Shown: piece after piece, positions 25,364 through 34,550 of the stretch
Layout: each line of letters begins with the position of its first letter
How positions within the stretch are numbered: the stretch's first letter is position 1
Source: Pseudomonadota bacterium
GTDB taxonomy: Bacteria > Desulfobacterota > Binatia > Binatales > Binataceae
NCBI GenBank assembly: GCA_021324885.1
Contig: JAJPIF010000013.1
Location: forward strand, 62,001 to 126,000
Direction: 5' to 3'
DNA: 64,000 nucleotides
Notes under the pieces: model-generated
Told to the model about the DNA's origin: nothing
Database searches by the model: none
Seen by the model: only the letters and a program-made list of their open reading frames with translations
Translations under genes and position numbers: made by a program

Positions 25364-27121
25364 TTGAGTGGATTGGACGACTGGCTTTACGAATGGTCCA
25401 CGGTGGCGACTGCACACAAGAGCTTTGAATCGATCCTCCTCGATCGCTCCTGGGTTTCGGCCCAGGATTTGGAGAAGGCCCGCCAGCGCAAAAAGCCGGG
25501 CCAGGAGTTGGCGGCTGCCCTGGTTGAGATGGGTGCTTTGGAGCCGCAGCGCCTGGCTCGCGCCCTCGCCCAGCAGTACCGCCTGCCCTTTCAGGCTCAT
25601 ATCGACGAACACACCCTGGACAGCAAGCTGGTCCTGAAGGTCCCGATCAACTACGCCAAGAAGAATGCGCTCCTGCCGCTGGGCAGCGACGGCAAGGCGA
25701 TCACCGTTGCGATCGCCGACCCTGCCAATTTCGAGCCGCTCGACGACCTGCGGATGCTCTTCGGTCAGCCGATCAACGCCGTGGTCGCTCCGCTGGAGGT
25801 AATCAACGAGGCCATCAATCGCGCCTATGACCAGGCCACCAGCACGCCCCATGACCTGATGATCGATCTGGGCGAAGAGCGCCTGGACGTGATGGCCAGC
25901 GAACTGGCGCAGGAACCCAAGGACCTGCTGGAATCCGACGACGCCGCCCCGATCATCAGGCTGGTCAACGGGCTGCTGTCGCAGGCGGTCAAGGATCGGG
26001 CCAGTGATATCCATATCGAACCGTTCGAGACCGACCTGGTGGTGCGCTTCCGCGTCGACGGCATGATGTACGACGTGATTAATCCGCCCAAGTACGTGCA
26101 GTCGGCCATCACCTCGCGCATCAAGGTCATGTCGGGCCTCAACATCGCGGAAAAGCGCCTGCCGCAGGACGGGCGGATCCGGTTGCGCATAGCAGGACGC
26201 GACATCGATGTCCGCGTATCGATCATCCCGACCGCTTTTGGCGAAAGGATCGTGCTGCGTTTGCTCGACCAGGCTCAGAACCTGGTCGATTTGGAACTGG
26301 ATCGGCTGGGGTTCGGGGGAGAGAACCTGCGCCGGCTCAATCGGTTAATCCGCCAAAGTCACGGTATCATCCTGGTTACCGGGCCGACCGGATCAGGCAA
26401 AACCACGACCCTGTACGCCTGCCTCAAACAGATCAATTCGCCGGAAAAGAACATCATCACGATCGAGGACCCGATCGAGTACCAGCTCCATGGCATCGGG
26501 CAGATGCAGGTCAATCCGAAGATCGATCTCACCTTTGCCAGCGGCTTGCGCTCGATCCTGCGTCAGGATCCCAACGTCATAATGGTGGGGGAAATCCGCG
26601 ACGCGGAAACCGCCGAAATTGCGATCCATGCGGCTCTGACCGGCCATCTGGTGTTCTCAACCCTGCATACCAACGATTCCTTCGGCGCAGTCACGCGCCT
26701 GGTCGACATGGGCATCGAGCCGTTCCTGGTATCGTCCTCGATTCTTGCCGTCATCGCGCAGCGCCTGGTGCGTCTGCTGTGCAAAAACTGCCGCGAGCCC
26801 TACACGCCGACCGCCGAAGAACTGGCCCGCATCGGTTGCAAGATGTCCGATGTGCCGGGGCAAATCTACCGCGCGGCGGCCAACGGATGCAGAGCATGCC
26901 GGGGTACGGGCTATCGCGGACGCACCTCGATTCATGAGTTGATGATGATGGACGACGAGGTGCGTTCGCTGGTGATGAAAAACGCCGATGCGGCGACGAT
27001 TCGCCGCGCCTGCACCTCCAGGGACATGAGGCTGTTGCGGGAAGACGGCGCAGACCGTATTATCGCAGGGCTCACCACGATCGAGGAACTGCTCACCGTC
27101 ACCCAGGAAGAAATCGATTGA
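25364..27121 (+). CDS. gspE: Type II secretion system ATPase GspE
   Basis: A 585-residue secretion ATPase. An N-terminal GspE/MshEN-type domain is followed by the ATPase with Walker A GPTGSGKTT at about 340-348, the Asp box (IITIEDPIEYQ), Walker B (IMVGEIRDAETAEIA) and a His box. The C-terminal zinc element CKNC...CRAC (about 473-514) distinguishes GspE and PilB from PilT. It powers pseudopilus growth from the cytoplasm. The TTG at 25364 is the only start found in the track for this frame; a nearby start cannot be excluded. It is the first gene of a ten-gene operon. Confidence 0.93.
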   Translation: MSGLDDWLYEWSTVATAHKSFESILLDRSWVSAQDLEKARQRKKPGQELAAALVEMGALEPQRLARALAQQYRLPFQAHIDEHTLDSKLVLKVPINYAKKNALLPLGSDGKAITVAIADPANFEPLDDLRMLFGQPINAVVAPLEVINEAINRAYDQATSTPHDLMIDLGEERLDVMASELAQEPKDLLESDDAAPIIRLVNGLLSQAVKDRASDIHIEPFETDLVVRFRVDGMMYDVINPPKYVQSAITSRIKVMSGLNIAEKRLPQDGRIRLRIAGRDIDVRVSIIPTAFGERIVLRLLDQAQNLVDLELDRLGFGGENLRRLNRLIRQSHGIILVTGPTGSGKTTTLYACLKQINSPEKNIITIEDPIEYQLHGIGQMQVNPKIDLTFASGLRSILRQDPNVIMVGEIRDAETAEIAIHAALTGHLVFSTLHTNDSFGAVTRLVDMGIEPFLVSSSILAVIAQRLVRLLCKNCREPYTPTAEELARIGCKMSDVPGQIYRAAANGCRACRGTGYRGRTSIHELMMMDDEVRSLVMKNADAATIRRACTSRDMRLLREDGADRIIAGLTTIEELLTVTQEEID

Positions 27122-27261
27122 GTGGGGCCTCTTTAAGGCATGAAGTTGATGCCGCCGCGGCGTAAATTATTCAGTTATCCGGGGCTGATTGAACGGTAGA
27201 AATCCGGTCATGAAAGCCGTTTTCCAATCGTCCCCACGGAGCGTGTGAGGGTCAGGACGTC

Positions 27262-28485
27262 ATGCCGGTTTACGGTTATCGCGGACTGGCTGCCGACGGC
27301 CGCACGGTCAGCGGAGTCATCGACGCCGACAGCGCGCGCGGCGCCCGCGGCAAATTGCGCGGGCTGGGGATTTTTCCCACCGACGTTAAGGAGGAAGTCT
27401 CCGCTGCTCCGCGGCTTTCCCTGGCCCAGCGGCTGCCCGGTCTCAAGCGCAAAATGCCGGCTACGGAGCTGTCGATGCTCACCCGGCAGTTGGCGTCGCT
27501 GCTGGGCGGCGGCGTTCCGCTGCTCGACGCGTTGACCGTTCTTACCGACCAGGCCGCCAAGCCGGCCACCAAGAAGATGCTGTCGCAGGTGCGCGAGCGC
27601 GTGCGTGAGGGGATTTCCCTGGCCGACGCCATGAAGGCCCATCCTGAATGCTTCTCCAATCTGTATGTCCATATGGTCGGGGCGGGCGAACAGGCGGGCG
27701 CGCTGGAAACCGTCCTGGAACGTCTGTCCGATTATGGCGAAGCTCAGGCCGAATTGATCCGCAAGGTGCGCGGCGCCCTGACCTACCCGGCGATCATGAT
27801 GCTGGTGGGGACCGCGATCATGGGCTTTCTGGTTACCTACGTGATTCCCCAGGTCGCCACCGTCTTTTCGCAAAGCAACCAGGCGCTGCCGATCACCACG
27901 CAAATCCTGGTGGCCTTTTCAGGGTTCCTGGTCACCTACTGGTGGTTGATTTTGCTCACCCTGCTGACTATCGCCGCCGCGGTCTCCTACTGGTTGAGCA
28001 CCAGCCGTGGACGCTACACTTACGACACCTGGATCCTCAAGGTGCCGTATCTCGGCCCCACAATTACCAAGATCATCACCGCGCGCTTTGCCCGCACTTT
28101 GGCCACGCTGCTGGCCAGCGGAGTCCAGGTGCTGACGGCGCTGGACGCGGTCAAGCTGGTGATAACCAACCGCCGCCTGGCCGAGGCGGTTCAGGAAAGC
28201 CGTGACAGCATCCGCGAAGGCAGCGGCATCGGCAACACCCTGGCGCGCTCGCAGTTGTTCCCGCCGATGCTGGTGGAGATGATCCGGGTCGGCGAGCGTT
28301 CCGGCGAGCTGGAGCCGATGCTGGAGAAAGCCGCGCTGGCCTACGAACGCGAGGTCGCCGCTTCCCTGGCCCAGATGACGACGCTGCTCGAGCCGATCAT
28401 GACCATTGCGATGGCGGGCATGATTGTTTTTATGATCCTGGCAGTGCTTATGCCAATCTTTCAGCTCAACCAACTTATGCAGTAG
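27262..28485 (+). CDS. gspF: Type II secretion system inner-membrane protein GspF
   Basis: A 407-residue polytopic protein with the duplicated GspF domain. The first copy has TELSMLTRQLASLLGGGVPLL near residue 70; the second has TARFARTLATLLASGVQ near 275. Each is followed by membrane helices near 170-190, 220-245 and 370-400. GspF couples GspE and GspL to the pseudopilus. The gene starts 140 nt after gspE. Length is normal for the family. Confidence 0.95.
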   Translation: MPVYGYRGLAADGRTVSGVIDADSARGARGKLRGLGIFPTDVKEEVSAAPRLSLAQRLPGLKRKMPATELSMLTRQLASLLGGGVPLLDALTVLTDQAAKPATKKMLSQVRERVREGISLADAMKAHPECFSNLYVHMVGAGEQAGALETVLERLSDYGEAQAELIRKVRGALTYPAIMMLVGTAIMGFLVTYVIPQVATVFSQSNQALPITTQILVAFSGFLVTYWWLILLTLLTIAAAVSYWLSTSRGRYTYDTWILKVPYLGPTITKIITARFARTLATLLASGVQVLTALDAVKLVITNRRLAEAVQESRDSIREGSGIGNTLARSQLFPPMLVEMIRVGERSGELEPMLEKAALAYEREVAASLAQMTTLLEPIMTIAMAGMIVFMILAVLMPIFQLNQLMQ

Positions 28486-28502
28486 TCGGGACGAGTGAGC
28501 CA

Positions 28503-28919
28503 ATGAACGCACGAATTAAGCAGCAGGAAGGATTCACCCTGATCGAGATCATGGTGGTAATCCTGATTCTCGGCCTTCTGGCCACCCTGGTGGTCCAAAG
28601 TCTGCGCGGCGCCACTGACAAAGCCAAGCGGACCAAGGCGATGGCCGACATTGCGGAACTCAAAACCGCCCTGGACCGCTACTATATCGATAACGGTTCC
28701 TATCCGACCACGGCGCAGGGGTTGCAAGCCCTGGTGACGCCGCCCTCGCAAAACGGCGGAGACCCGGACGGCTATGTGCCGCGCATCCCCAACGATCCCT
28801 GGAACAACCCCTACGTTTATCAAAGCGACGGCACCACCTACACCTTGAAATCCTATGGAGCCGACGGCGCCGAAGGGGGAACCGGCAAGAACGCCGATAT
28901 CGACGCTTCGCAATTCTAA
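28503..28919 (+). CDS. gspG: Major pseudopilin GspG
   Basis: A 138-residue pseudopilin. The short leader ends QQEG and the mature protein begins FTLIEIMVV, the prepilin peptidase site with Glu at position 5. The family calcium and tail region shows YPTTAQGLQALV, then PNDPWNNPYVY. It is the main subunit of the pseudopilus that pushes substrates through the outer-membrane channel. Spacing to gspF is 17 nt. Confidence 0.96.
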   Translation: MNARIKQQEGFTLIEIMVVILILGLLATLVVQSLRGATDKAKRTKAMADIAELKTALDRYYIDNGSYPTTAQGLQALVTPPSQNGGDPDGYVPRIPNDPWNNPYVYQSDGTTYTLKSYGADGAEGGTGKNADIDASQF

Positions 28920-28927
28920 GGACGGAG

Positions 28928-29485
28928 TTGGCAGCTATTCAGCGGCGGCGCACAATTCTTCGGACGGCCGGCGGCTTCACCCTGATCGAAGTCGCCGTAG
29001 TGCTGGTGCTGATGGCCTTGATGGCGCTGTTGGTGCTCCCCTCCGTCAAGGGACTTCGCATCTCGCGGCTCAAGCACGAAACCCGCCGTTTGGCTGGGCG
29101 CGCAAACTTCCTGTACGAGCAGGCCGCGGCTAACAAGGTGGTGCTGCGGCTTATCTTTAATCTCGACCAGCAGAGTTATTCCGTCAGCCGTATGGATCCG
29201 CACTCGTCCAATCCCCTCTTCCTTCCCGACCTCGAAAACGGCGCCGCTCCGGTCATCCTGCCCAGGGACGTGCGGATCCGCGACGTGACGGTCGAAGGCA
29301 AGGGGACTTTCACCAAAGGCACGGTGAGCTGCGATTTCTACCCCGAGGGCTACGTCGACGCGACCGTGGTGCATATGCTCGATCGCGGCGGCGCCATTTT
29401 CACTCTCACCTTTCAGCCGCTCACCGGCCGCGTCAAAATCGCCGCCGGCGACCTGTCTGCGAAGGCGGCTCAGATCAACTCATGA
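28928..29485 (+). CDS. gspH: Minor pseudopilin GspH
   Basis: A 185-residue pseudopilin with a class III leader (RTAGGFTLIEVAVVLV) and an extracellular globular part from about residue 45. In T2SS, GspH is part of the pseudopilus tip. The TTG start at 28928 follows AAGGACGGAG. No alternative start gives a sensible leader. The C-terminal stop overlaps the gspI start codon (ATGA), indicating coupled translation. Confidence 0.87.
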   Translation: MAAIQRRRTILRTAGGFTLIEVAVVLVLMALMALLVLPSVKGLRISRLKHETRRLAGRANFLYEQAAANKVVLRLIFNLDQQSYSVSRMDPHSSNPLFLPDLENGAAPVILPRDVRIRDVTVEGKGTFTKGTVSCDFYPEGYVDATVVHMLDRGGAIFTLTFQPLTGRVKIAAGDLSAKAAQINS

Positions 29486-29925
29486 GCGATCTCCGTCTGC
29501 ATAAGCCTCTGAGCTCCCACCTGCGCCGTGCAAACAGTCCCGGCTTCACCCTGATCGAAGTGATGGTAGCCCTGGCCGTCGTTGCAATCGCGCTGATGGG
29601 CCTGTTGTCGCTGCAACATTCCAGTTTGGAAAGCGTGGTGCGCGCCAGCGACATGACCAAGGCCGCCCTGCTCGCCCAGGAGATAATGACCCGGACTGAA
29701 ATCGGGCCATTCCCCACTGTCGGAGTCACCAACGGCAATTTCGAAAGCATGCACCCCCGCAGCTTTGCCAATTTCCGATGGGAGCGCCGGGTTGAACCGT
29801 CAGCGGTATTTCCCGAGGTTCGCAAGGTCACCGTTCTGATCCATTATGGCCCGCGGCTGCGGCGCACCTTCGAGTTGACCGAGATGATTCGAAACCCGCT
29901 GATGATTGCGCAGCCGGGAACCTGA
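29482..29925 (+). CDS. gspI: Minor pseudopilin GspI
   Basis: A 147-residue pseudopilin. The leader ends with ANSPG and the mature helix is FTLIEVMVALAVVAIALMG, typical of GspI. It initiates the pseudopilus tip complex with GspJ and GspK. Start overlaps the gspH stop by 4 nt. Confidence 0.9.
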   Translation: MSDLRLHKPLSSHLRRANSPGFTLIEVMVALAVVAIALMGLLSLQHSSLESVVRASDMTKAALLAQEIMTRTEIGPFPTVGVTNGNFESMHPRSFANFRWERRVEPSAVFPEVRKVTVLIHYGPRLRRTFELTEMIRNPLMIAQPGT

Positions 29926-29929
29926 GACG

Positions 29930-30595
29930 ATGACTCACTTGCATCAACGCGCGATGCGAGCGGGCTTTACGCTGGTGGAGCTGATGCTGTCGCTGGCCCT
30001 GTGCGCGCTCATCATGATCATCGTTTACGGCTCTTTTCATGCGGTTGCCCAAAGCAAATTGCAGGCTGAAGTCCGCGTGGAAACGGATCGGCAGGCGCGC
30101 ACGCTGATGTGGATGATGTGCCGGGAACTGCGCGGCACGGTCTTCACACCGCTTATACCAAGTCACGTCCTGATGGTTGGTCAGGCCTCGCGTCAGGGCG
30201 GAATGCCGATGGATTCGATCACCTTCGCCACCATCGACCCCAGCCATCGCCGGGCGCTGGACGGATTTGGCGCGGAGGAGATCGTAACCTACGCGGCCGC
30301 GCCCAATCCAAACCATCGCGGATGGTTCCTGTGGACCCGGATCGAACGCAGCGGCTTGTTGCAGACCGTCAATATTCCCAGCATGCCGCCCACGGTCCTG
30401 GCCACCAATGTTTTGAGCGTCCACTTCCGCTACTATAACGGGTTTCAATGGCTGGAAAGCTGGGATTCGACCTCGTCGCCCGCCGGGCAGTCCTTGCCGC
30501 AGGCCATCTCGATCGAGCTGACGATGGCGTCGGGGCGCCGGCCGACCTACCTCTCAACCATGATCTCGCTGCCGATGTCGGTGATTCAGAAGTAG
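29930..30595 (+). CDS. gspJ: Minor pseudopilin GspJ
   Basis: A 221-residue minor pseudopilin. The leader ends RAMRAG and the mature helix begins FTLVELMLSLALCALI. The start at 29930 places the leader at the usual length; an upstream start at 29906 would overlap gspI. The globular region is typical of the I-J-K tip. The gene follows gspI by 4 nt. Confidence 0.9.
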   Translation: MTHLHQRAMRAGFTLVELMLSLALCALIMIIVYGSFHAVAQSKLQAEVRVETDRQARTLMWMMCRELRGTVFTPLIPSHVLMVGQASRQGGMPMDSITFATIDPSHRRALDGFGAEEIVTYAAAPNPNHRGWFLWTRIERSGLLQTVNIPSMPPTVLATNVLSVHFRYYNGFQWLESWDSTSSPAGQSLPQAISIELTMASGRRPTYLSTMISLPMSVIQK

Positions 30596-30607
30596 CCGCG
30601 ACACGGG

Positions 30608-31600
30608 ATGAAGATGAGCATCGCGCCGACAAAGCATCGCGCCGCATCGCGAACCGCCCCGCGCCGTCAGCGGGGAGTGGCGTTGCTGGCCACCATGATG
30701 GCGGTGGCGCTGCTCACCATCCTGATCATGGATTTCACCACTTCGACCAGTCTCGCCTATCGCTCGGCGGCCAACCAGGCCAACCAGTTGCGCGCCTATT
30801 ACCTCGCACGCTCCGCCGTCAACGTCGGTATCGCCCTGATCGCCCAGGACGCGCGCCAGGCCGCGCTGTCCAACGCTCCGCGGGTGGACAGTCTGCTGTC
30901 CATCTGGGCGCTGCCGCTGCCCTCGATGCCGATTGGGGGCGGCTGGGCGCGGGTCTCGGTGGTTGACGAAGCCCGCAAACTGAATATCAACCAGTTGGTC
31001 GCGCCCAATGGCCAGGTCAATCAGGCCTTCGCCGAAACCCTGACCCGCCTGCTCACTATCCTGGGCATCGACCCTTCCATCATCGTACCTTCGCTGATCG
31101 ACTGGCTGGACCCCGACAGTGTGCTGACCCCGAACGGGGCGGAATCGGATTACTATCTTCAACTGATACCGCCGTACGAAGCGCGCAACGGTCCGATGCC
31201 GACGATCGGCGATTTGCGGATGGTGCGCGGCATCAATGAAGCCATCTTTCATCAGTTGCGTAAATTCATTACGACCACCCCTTCGGTGCAAATTAACATC
31301 AATACCGCCCCGCCGGAGGTCTTGATGGCGGTGGCGCCGCAGCTTCAGGAGTCCCCCTCCTCGCTGCAGGCAATCCTGGAAGAGCGCGTCAACCAACCCT
31401 TCACCAATCTCACCGAAGTCAGCCAGTTAATCGGGCAAACCAATGGCGCCTCTACGCTGCCCGCAAACTTGAGCACCACCAGCGATTATTTTACGGTCGA
31501 AGGCGCCGGTTCCTTCGCCGGGACTCGCAGCTTCGTTTACGCCGTAATCAGACGCACCGGTCCCGGGCCTCAATTGCTTTTGAGCTGGAACGAGGATTAG
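30608..31600 (+). CDS. gspK: Minor pseudopilin GspK
   Basis: A 330-residue tip pseudopilin with a leader ending RRQRG and mature start VALLATMMAVALLTILI. The hydrophobic residue at mature position 5 replaces the usual Glu, as expected for GspK. The alpha-helical insertion domain is visible at about 130-235 (IDWLDPDS, then INTAPPEVLMA near 233). It caps the pseudopilus together with GspI and GspJ. Confidence 0.92.
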   Translation: MKMSIAPTKHRAASRTAPRRQRGVALLATMMAVALLTILIMDFTTSTSLAYRSAANQANQLRAYYLARSAVNVGIALIAQDARQAALSNAPRVDSLLSIWALPLPSMPIGGGWARVSVVDEARKLNINQLVAPNGQVNQAFAETLTRLLTILGIDPSIIVPSLIDWLDPDSVLTPNGAESDYYLQLIPPYEARNGPMPTIGDLRMVRGINEAIFHQLRKFITTTPSVQININTAPPEVLMAVAPQLQESPSSLQAILEERVNQPFTNLTEVSQLIGQTNGASTLPANLSTTSDYFTVEGAGSFAGTRSFVYAVIRRTGPGPQLLLSWNED

Positions 31601-31609
31601 CTAGTCGCG

Positions 31610-33049
31610 ATGGCGCAGAGGATTTTAGCGCTCGAATTGGCCGACGATCGGGTCGAGGCCGCGCTCGCCGAGCGGGCGTGGAGTTCCTTCGCCGTGCTGG
31701 GAACTTATGAGTCCGAGCGGGCTGAAGACGAAAACGACTTGGTTCCGGCTCTGCGGCGGCTGCTGACGAAAACCGGCGTTCCCGACCTGGTGGTATCCGC
31801 CATTCCCGGTGAGTTGGTCGCCAAGCGCCTGCTCAATCTCCCCTTCACTGATCGCCGCAAGCTGGATCAGGCGGTGCCTTTTGCACTGGAGGAGCATCTC
31901 CCCTTCAGCATAGACGAAGCGGTGGTCGCGTATATCCCGCTGCTGCGCGATGCAGGCAGTACCGTGGTTCTGGCCGCAATGGTGCGCCGCGAGGATTTGC
32001 GCGCGCACCTCGATCAGCTCGCCGGCGCCGGACTGGATCCCAAGACCGTCACCCTGAGTTCCCTGGCACTGAGCACGCTGGTCAATCGAACCCGCAACGG
32101 CAACGGGGCCGCCTCCCACCTGCTGGTCGAATTCGAGCAGCGGCGCACCTCGGTTATCCTGATGGACGGCGGTGTGCCGCGCGCCTTGCGCACCTTGCCG
32201 GTCGGAATCGATCCCGGGGTCGAAAGCGCCAGCGCCGACGTTTCCGCCGATGCTATCATCGCGGCGGTGCGTCAGACACTGCTTTCCCACAGCCCCGAGC
32301 CCGGCTCGACGGATCTGATTGTCAGCGGACCGGCGGCGGCTTCGCCCGCCGTGCGCGATCGTTTCTCGCGCGAACTGTCGCTCCCAATTCACGGGGTGGA
32401 GGATCTCGACTGCTCCCAAATTCTGGGCGGCAGCGGGCGGGAGTGGATGCGTCAGGCGAGCTGCGTCGCGATGCTGCTGGGAGAGATGCCCAATCAACCG
32501 GTGCCGCTGATCAACTTCCGCGTCGGCGAATTCGCATTTCATGGCCGCACCGGCGACCTCACGCCCTTTTATACCTCGGCCATGATCGCGGCGGCGCTCG
32601 GCTTTCTGATGCTCCTGCACGTCGGGCTCGGTATTGCGGGCAACCTGCATCATTTGCGATTGCTCAACCGCGCAATTGTGGCCGCGGCGGCGCCCGTGGT
32701 CACCGGCGTGCCTGCGGAGCAGGCCGAACGGGCCGTCGCTTCGCATCTGGCGGCCGCACGCAAACGTCTGGGCCTGCTCGGCGGCAGCGGCGGACCGCCT
32801 TCGCCGCTGGACACGCTGCTGTTTCTTTCGCGCGCGCTCCCCGACGGGATGGCTATCGATATCGACGAGATGGATCTGGACGAAACCGGATTGAAACTCA
32901 GCGGCAAGGCCGATTCCTATGCCAGCGTCGAGCGGTTGAGAAGCGCCCTGGCCGCCACTCATCGCCTCAACGACGTCCAGGTCTCGGAAGAAGGAGCGGC
33001 CGAAGGTCACAAGGTGGTTTTTCATCTCTCGGCGGGAGTCAAAGAATAG
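31610..33049 (+). CDS. gspL: Type II secretion protein GspL
   Basis: A 479-residue bitopic protein. The cytoplasmic half (about 1-300) has an actin-like, PilM-type fold and binds GspE. A single transmembrane helix follows near 322-345 (YTSAMIAAALGFLMLLH). The periplasmic part ends with a ferredoxin-like domain (about 400-479) that pairs with GspM. A long open frame on the opposite strand is a shadow. Confidence 0.88.
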   Translation: MAQRILALELADDRVEAALAERAWSSFAVLGTYESERAEDENDLVPALRRLLTKTGVPDLVVSAIPGELVAKRLLNLPFTDRRKLDQAVPFALEEHLPFSIDEAVVAYIPLLRDAGSTVVLAAMVRREDLRAHLDQLAGAGLDPKTVTLSSLALSTLVNRTRNGNGAASHLLVEFEQRRTSVILMDGGVPRALRTLPVGIDPGVESASADVSADAIIAAVRQTLLSHSPEPGSTDLIVSGPAAASPAVRDRFSRELSLPIHGVEDLDCSQILGGSGREWMRQASCVAMLLGEMPNQPVPLINFRVGEFAFHGRTGDLTPFYTSAMIAAALGFLMLLHVGLGIAGNLHHLRLLNRAIVAAAAPVVTGVPAEQAERAVASHLAAARKRLGLLGGSGGPPSPLDTLLFLSRALPDGMAIDIDEMDLDETGLKLSGKADSYASVERLRSALAATHRLNDVQVSEEGAAEGHKVVFHLSAGVKE

Positions 33050-33064
33050 GTTGGAGCGGCGGAT

Positions 33065-33706
33065 ATGGCTTTGATTGATAACCTGCTTGCCAGGCTGCGC
33101 GCTTCGGCGGCGTTCCAGTATCTGGAACAGGCGCAGGCATGGGTTTCGCCGCGCTATCGCGAGGTGCGCGCGCGCTATTACAAACTGGAAAAGCGCGAAC
33201 GCCTGCTGCTGCAGGTTGCCGCCCTTGTCATCGTCCTGTTCCTCGGCTACGACCTGATCTATTCGTCGATCGTTTCCTACCAGGCCGGCTTGCAGGACGA
33301 AATTGCCGCCCGCCAGCGTGATCTCGCCGAAGTGCGGCGAATGGCCGCCTTCTGGCAGCGAGTGGAAACGGAACTTGGCACCCTGGAAAGAAAAACCACT
33401 CTCCCCAGCAGCGATTTCTCCCTCACCGCAACCTTGAGCACGGCTTTGAACGGCGTGGTCGAAACCGAGAAGATCGCGGGCATCAGCCCGATTCCCAACA
33501 AGCCGGTCTCCGAACATCTGACCCAGTACGGAGCCGACCTGCGGCTCAACGGCGTGACGCTGGCGCAAATCGTCGATACGCTTTACAGAATCAAATCGAT
33601 CAAGGAGCCCGTCGTGATCTCCAATATGAGCATCAGAAAGCGCCCCACTGACCCTCATGCTTACGACGTCGATATGACCTGCTCGGTACTGGGGAAAAAT
33701 GCCTGA
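33065..33706 (+). CDS. gspM: Type II secretion protein GspM
   Basis: A 213-residue bitopic protein. A short cytoplasmic segment precedes a transmembrane helix at about 46-65 (LLLQVAALVIVLFLGYDLIY), then a coiled coil and a periplasmic ferredoxin-like domain (about 120-213). It assembles with GspL in the inner-membrane platform. Start is 15 nt after gspL; its end overlaps gspN by 8 nt. Confidence 0.85.
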   Translation: MALIDNLLARLRASAAFQYLEQAQAWVSPRYREVRARYYKLEKRERLLLQVAALVIVLFLGYDLIYSSIVSYQAGLQDEIAARQRDLAEVRRMAAFWQRVETELGTLERKTTLPSSDFSLTATLSTALNGVVETEKIAGISPIPNKPVSEHLTQYGADLRLNGVTLAQIVDTLYRIKSIKEPVVISNMSIRKRPTDPHAYDVDMTCSVLGKNA

Positions 33707-34550
33707 GTTCGGCGAAATTCTCAGCCTCGATTACTGGCGCGAACACCTCACCGGCCTGCTCTACGGCCTCACCGCCGTGGTCCTGTTCGTAATCTTCACA
33801 ATCGGAACCTTTCCCTATGACCAGGCGCTAAGCGGCGCGCTTCTGCCGATGGGTCTGAAGGTTTCCTACGGCTCGGAGCATCCGGCATTTCCGATCGGCG
33901 CGGTGCTCGAAGATGTGACCGTGGTAAACCTTGATCGGCCCTCGCCCCCGCTGATGCAAAGCGAGGCGCTCAAACTCACTCCCGGCCTTCAGACCCTCAT
34001 TGGCCGTCCCGCCATTGCTATTCGCGCGGACATGTACGGCGGCCGGGTGTGGATCAAAATCCGCCGCCATGGCGACCTGACAGGACTCAATCTCGGCCTG
34101 TCCAACGTGAATCTTTCGCGCTATCCGACCGCGTCGCTGCTGGGCATGCCGCTTACCGGAACAATTTCCGGCCAGGCTGAATTTGAAGACGGCGGCCCGT
34201 CAGCTCAAAAGGGGGATTTCGCGCTCGACGGCCGCAGTATCGAATTCACTCTCATACGGGGATTTCCCTCGTTTCATTTCACCATATTGAAGGCCAACTG
34301 CACGATCGAGGGGCGCACTCTGCGCGTCAACGCGCTTGAGGGCAGTGGTCCCGACATGGCGGTAAATGGCAGCGGCGTCATCCACCTCGCGCCAACGATG
34401 GCCCAGACGATGATCGAGATGACCCTGCGCATCTCGCCAACCATCGCCGGCCGCGCGCGACTGGGCCTGCTGTTCAACTTCCTGCCCCATCCCCCGGACA
34501 ACCGCCCATACATTTTCCACGGTCCCCTGCTGATGCCCCAGGTCAGTTGA
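33699..34550 (+). CDS. gspN: Type II secretion protein GspN
   Basis: A 283-residue protein with one N-terminal transmembrane helix (about 17-40) and a beta-rich periplasmic domain. It is the GspN seen at the end of several T2SS operons, often in delta-proteobacterial lineages, where its role is not well defined. Start overlaps gspM by 8 nt and the stop overlaps the oppositely oriented hydrolase gene by 8 nt. No gspC or gspD follows. Confidence 0.75.
   Translation: MPEFGEILSLDYWREHLTGLLYGLTAVVLFVIFTIGTFPYDQALSGALLPMGLKVSYGSEHPAFPIGAVLEDVTVVNLDRPSPPLMQSEALKLTPGLQTLIGRPAIAIRADMYGGRVWIKIRRHGDLTGLNLGLSNVNLSRYPTASLLGMPLTGTISGQAEFEDGGPSAQKGDFALDGRSIEFTLIRGFPSFHFTILKANCTIEGRTLRVNALEGSGPDMAVNGSGVIHLAPTMAQTMIEMTLRISPTIAGRARLGLLFNFLPHPPDNRPYIFHGPLLMPQVS

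Noticed and set aside
31625-33658. 677-codon open frame on the minus strand opposite gspL and gspM
   Set aside because: It is opposite two well-supported T2SS genes, has low-complexity composition and no domain. Long antisense frames are common in GC-rich DNA.
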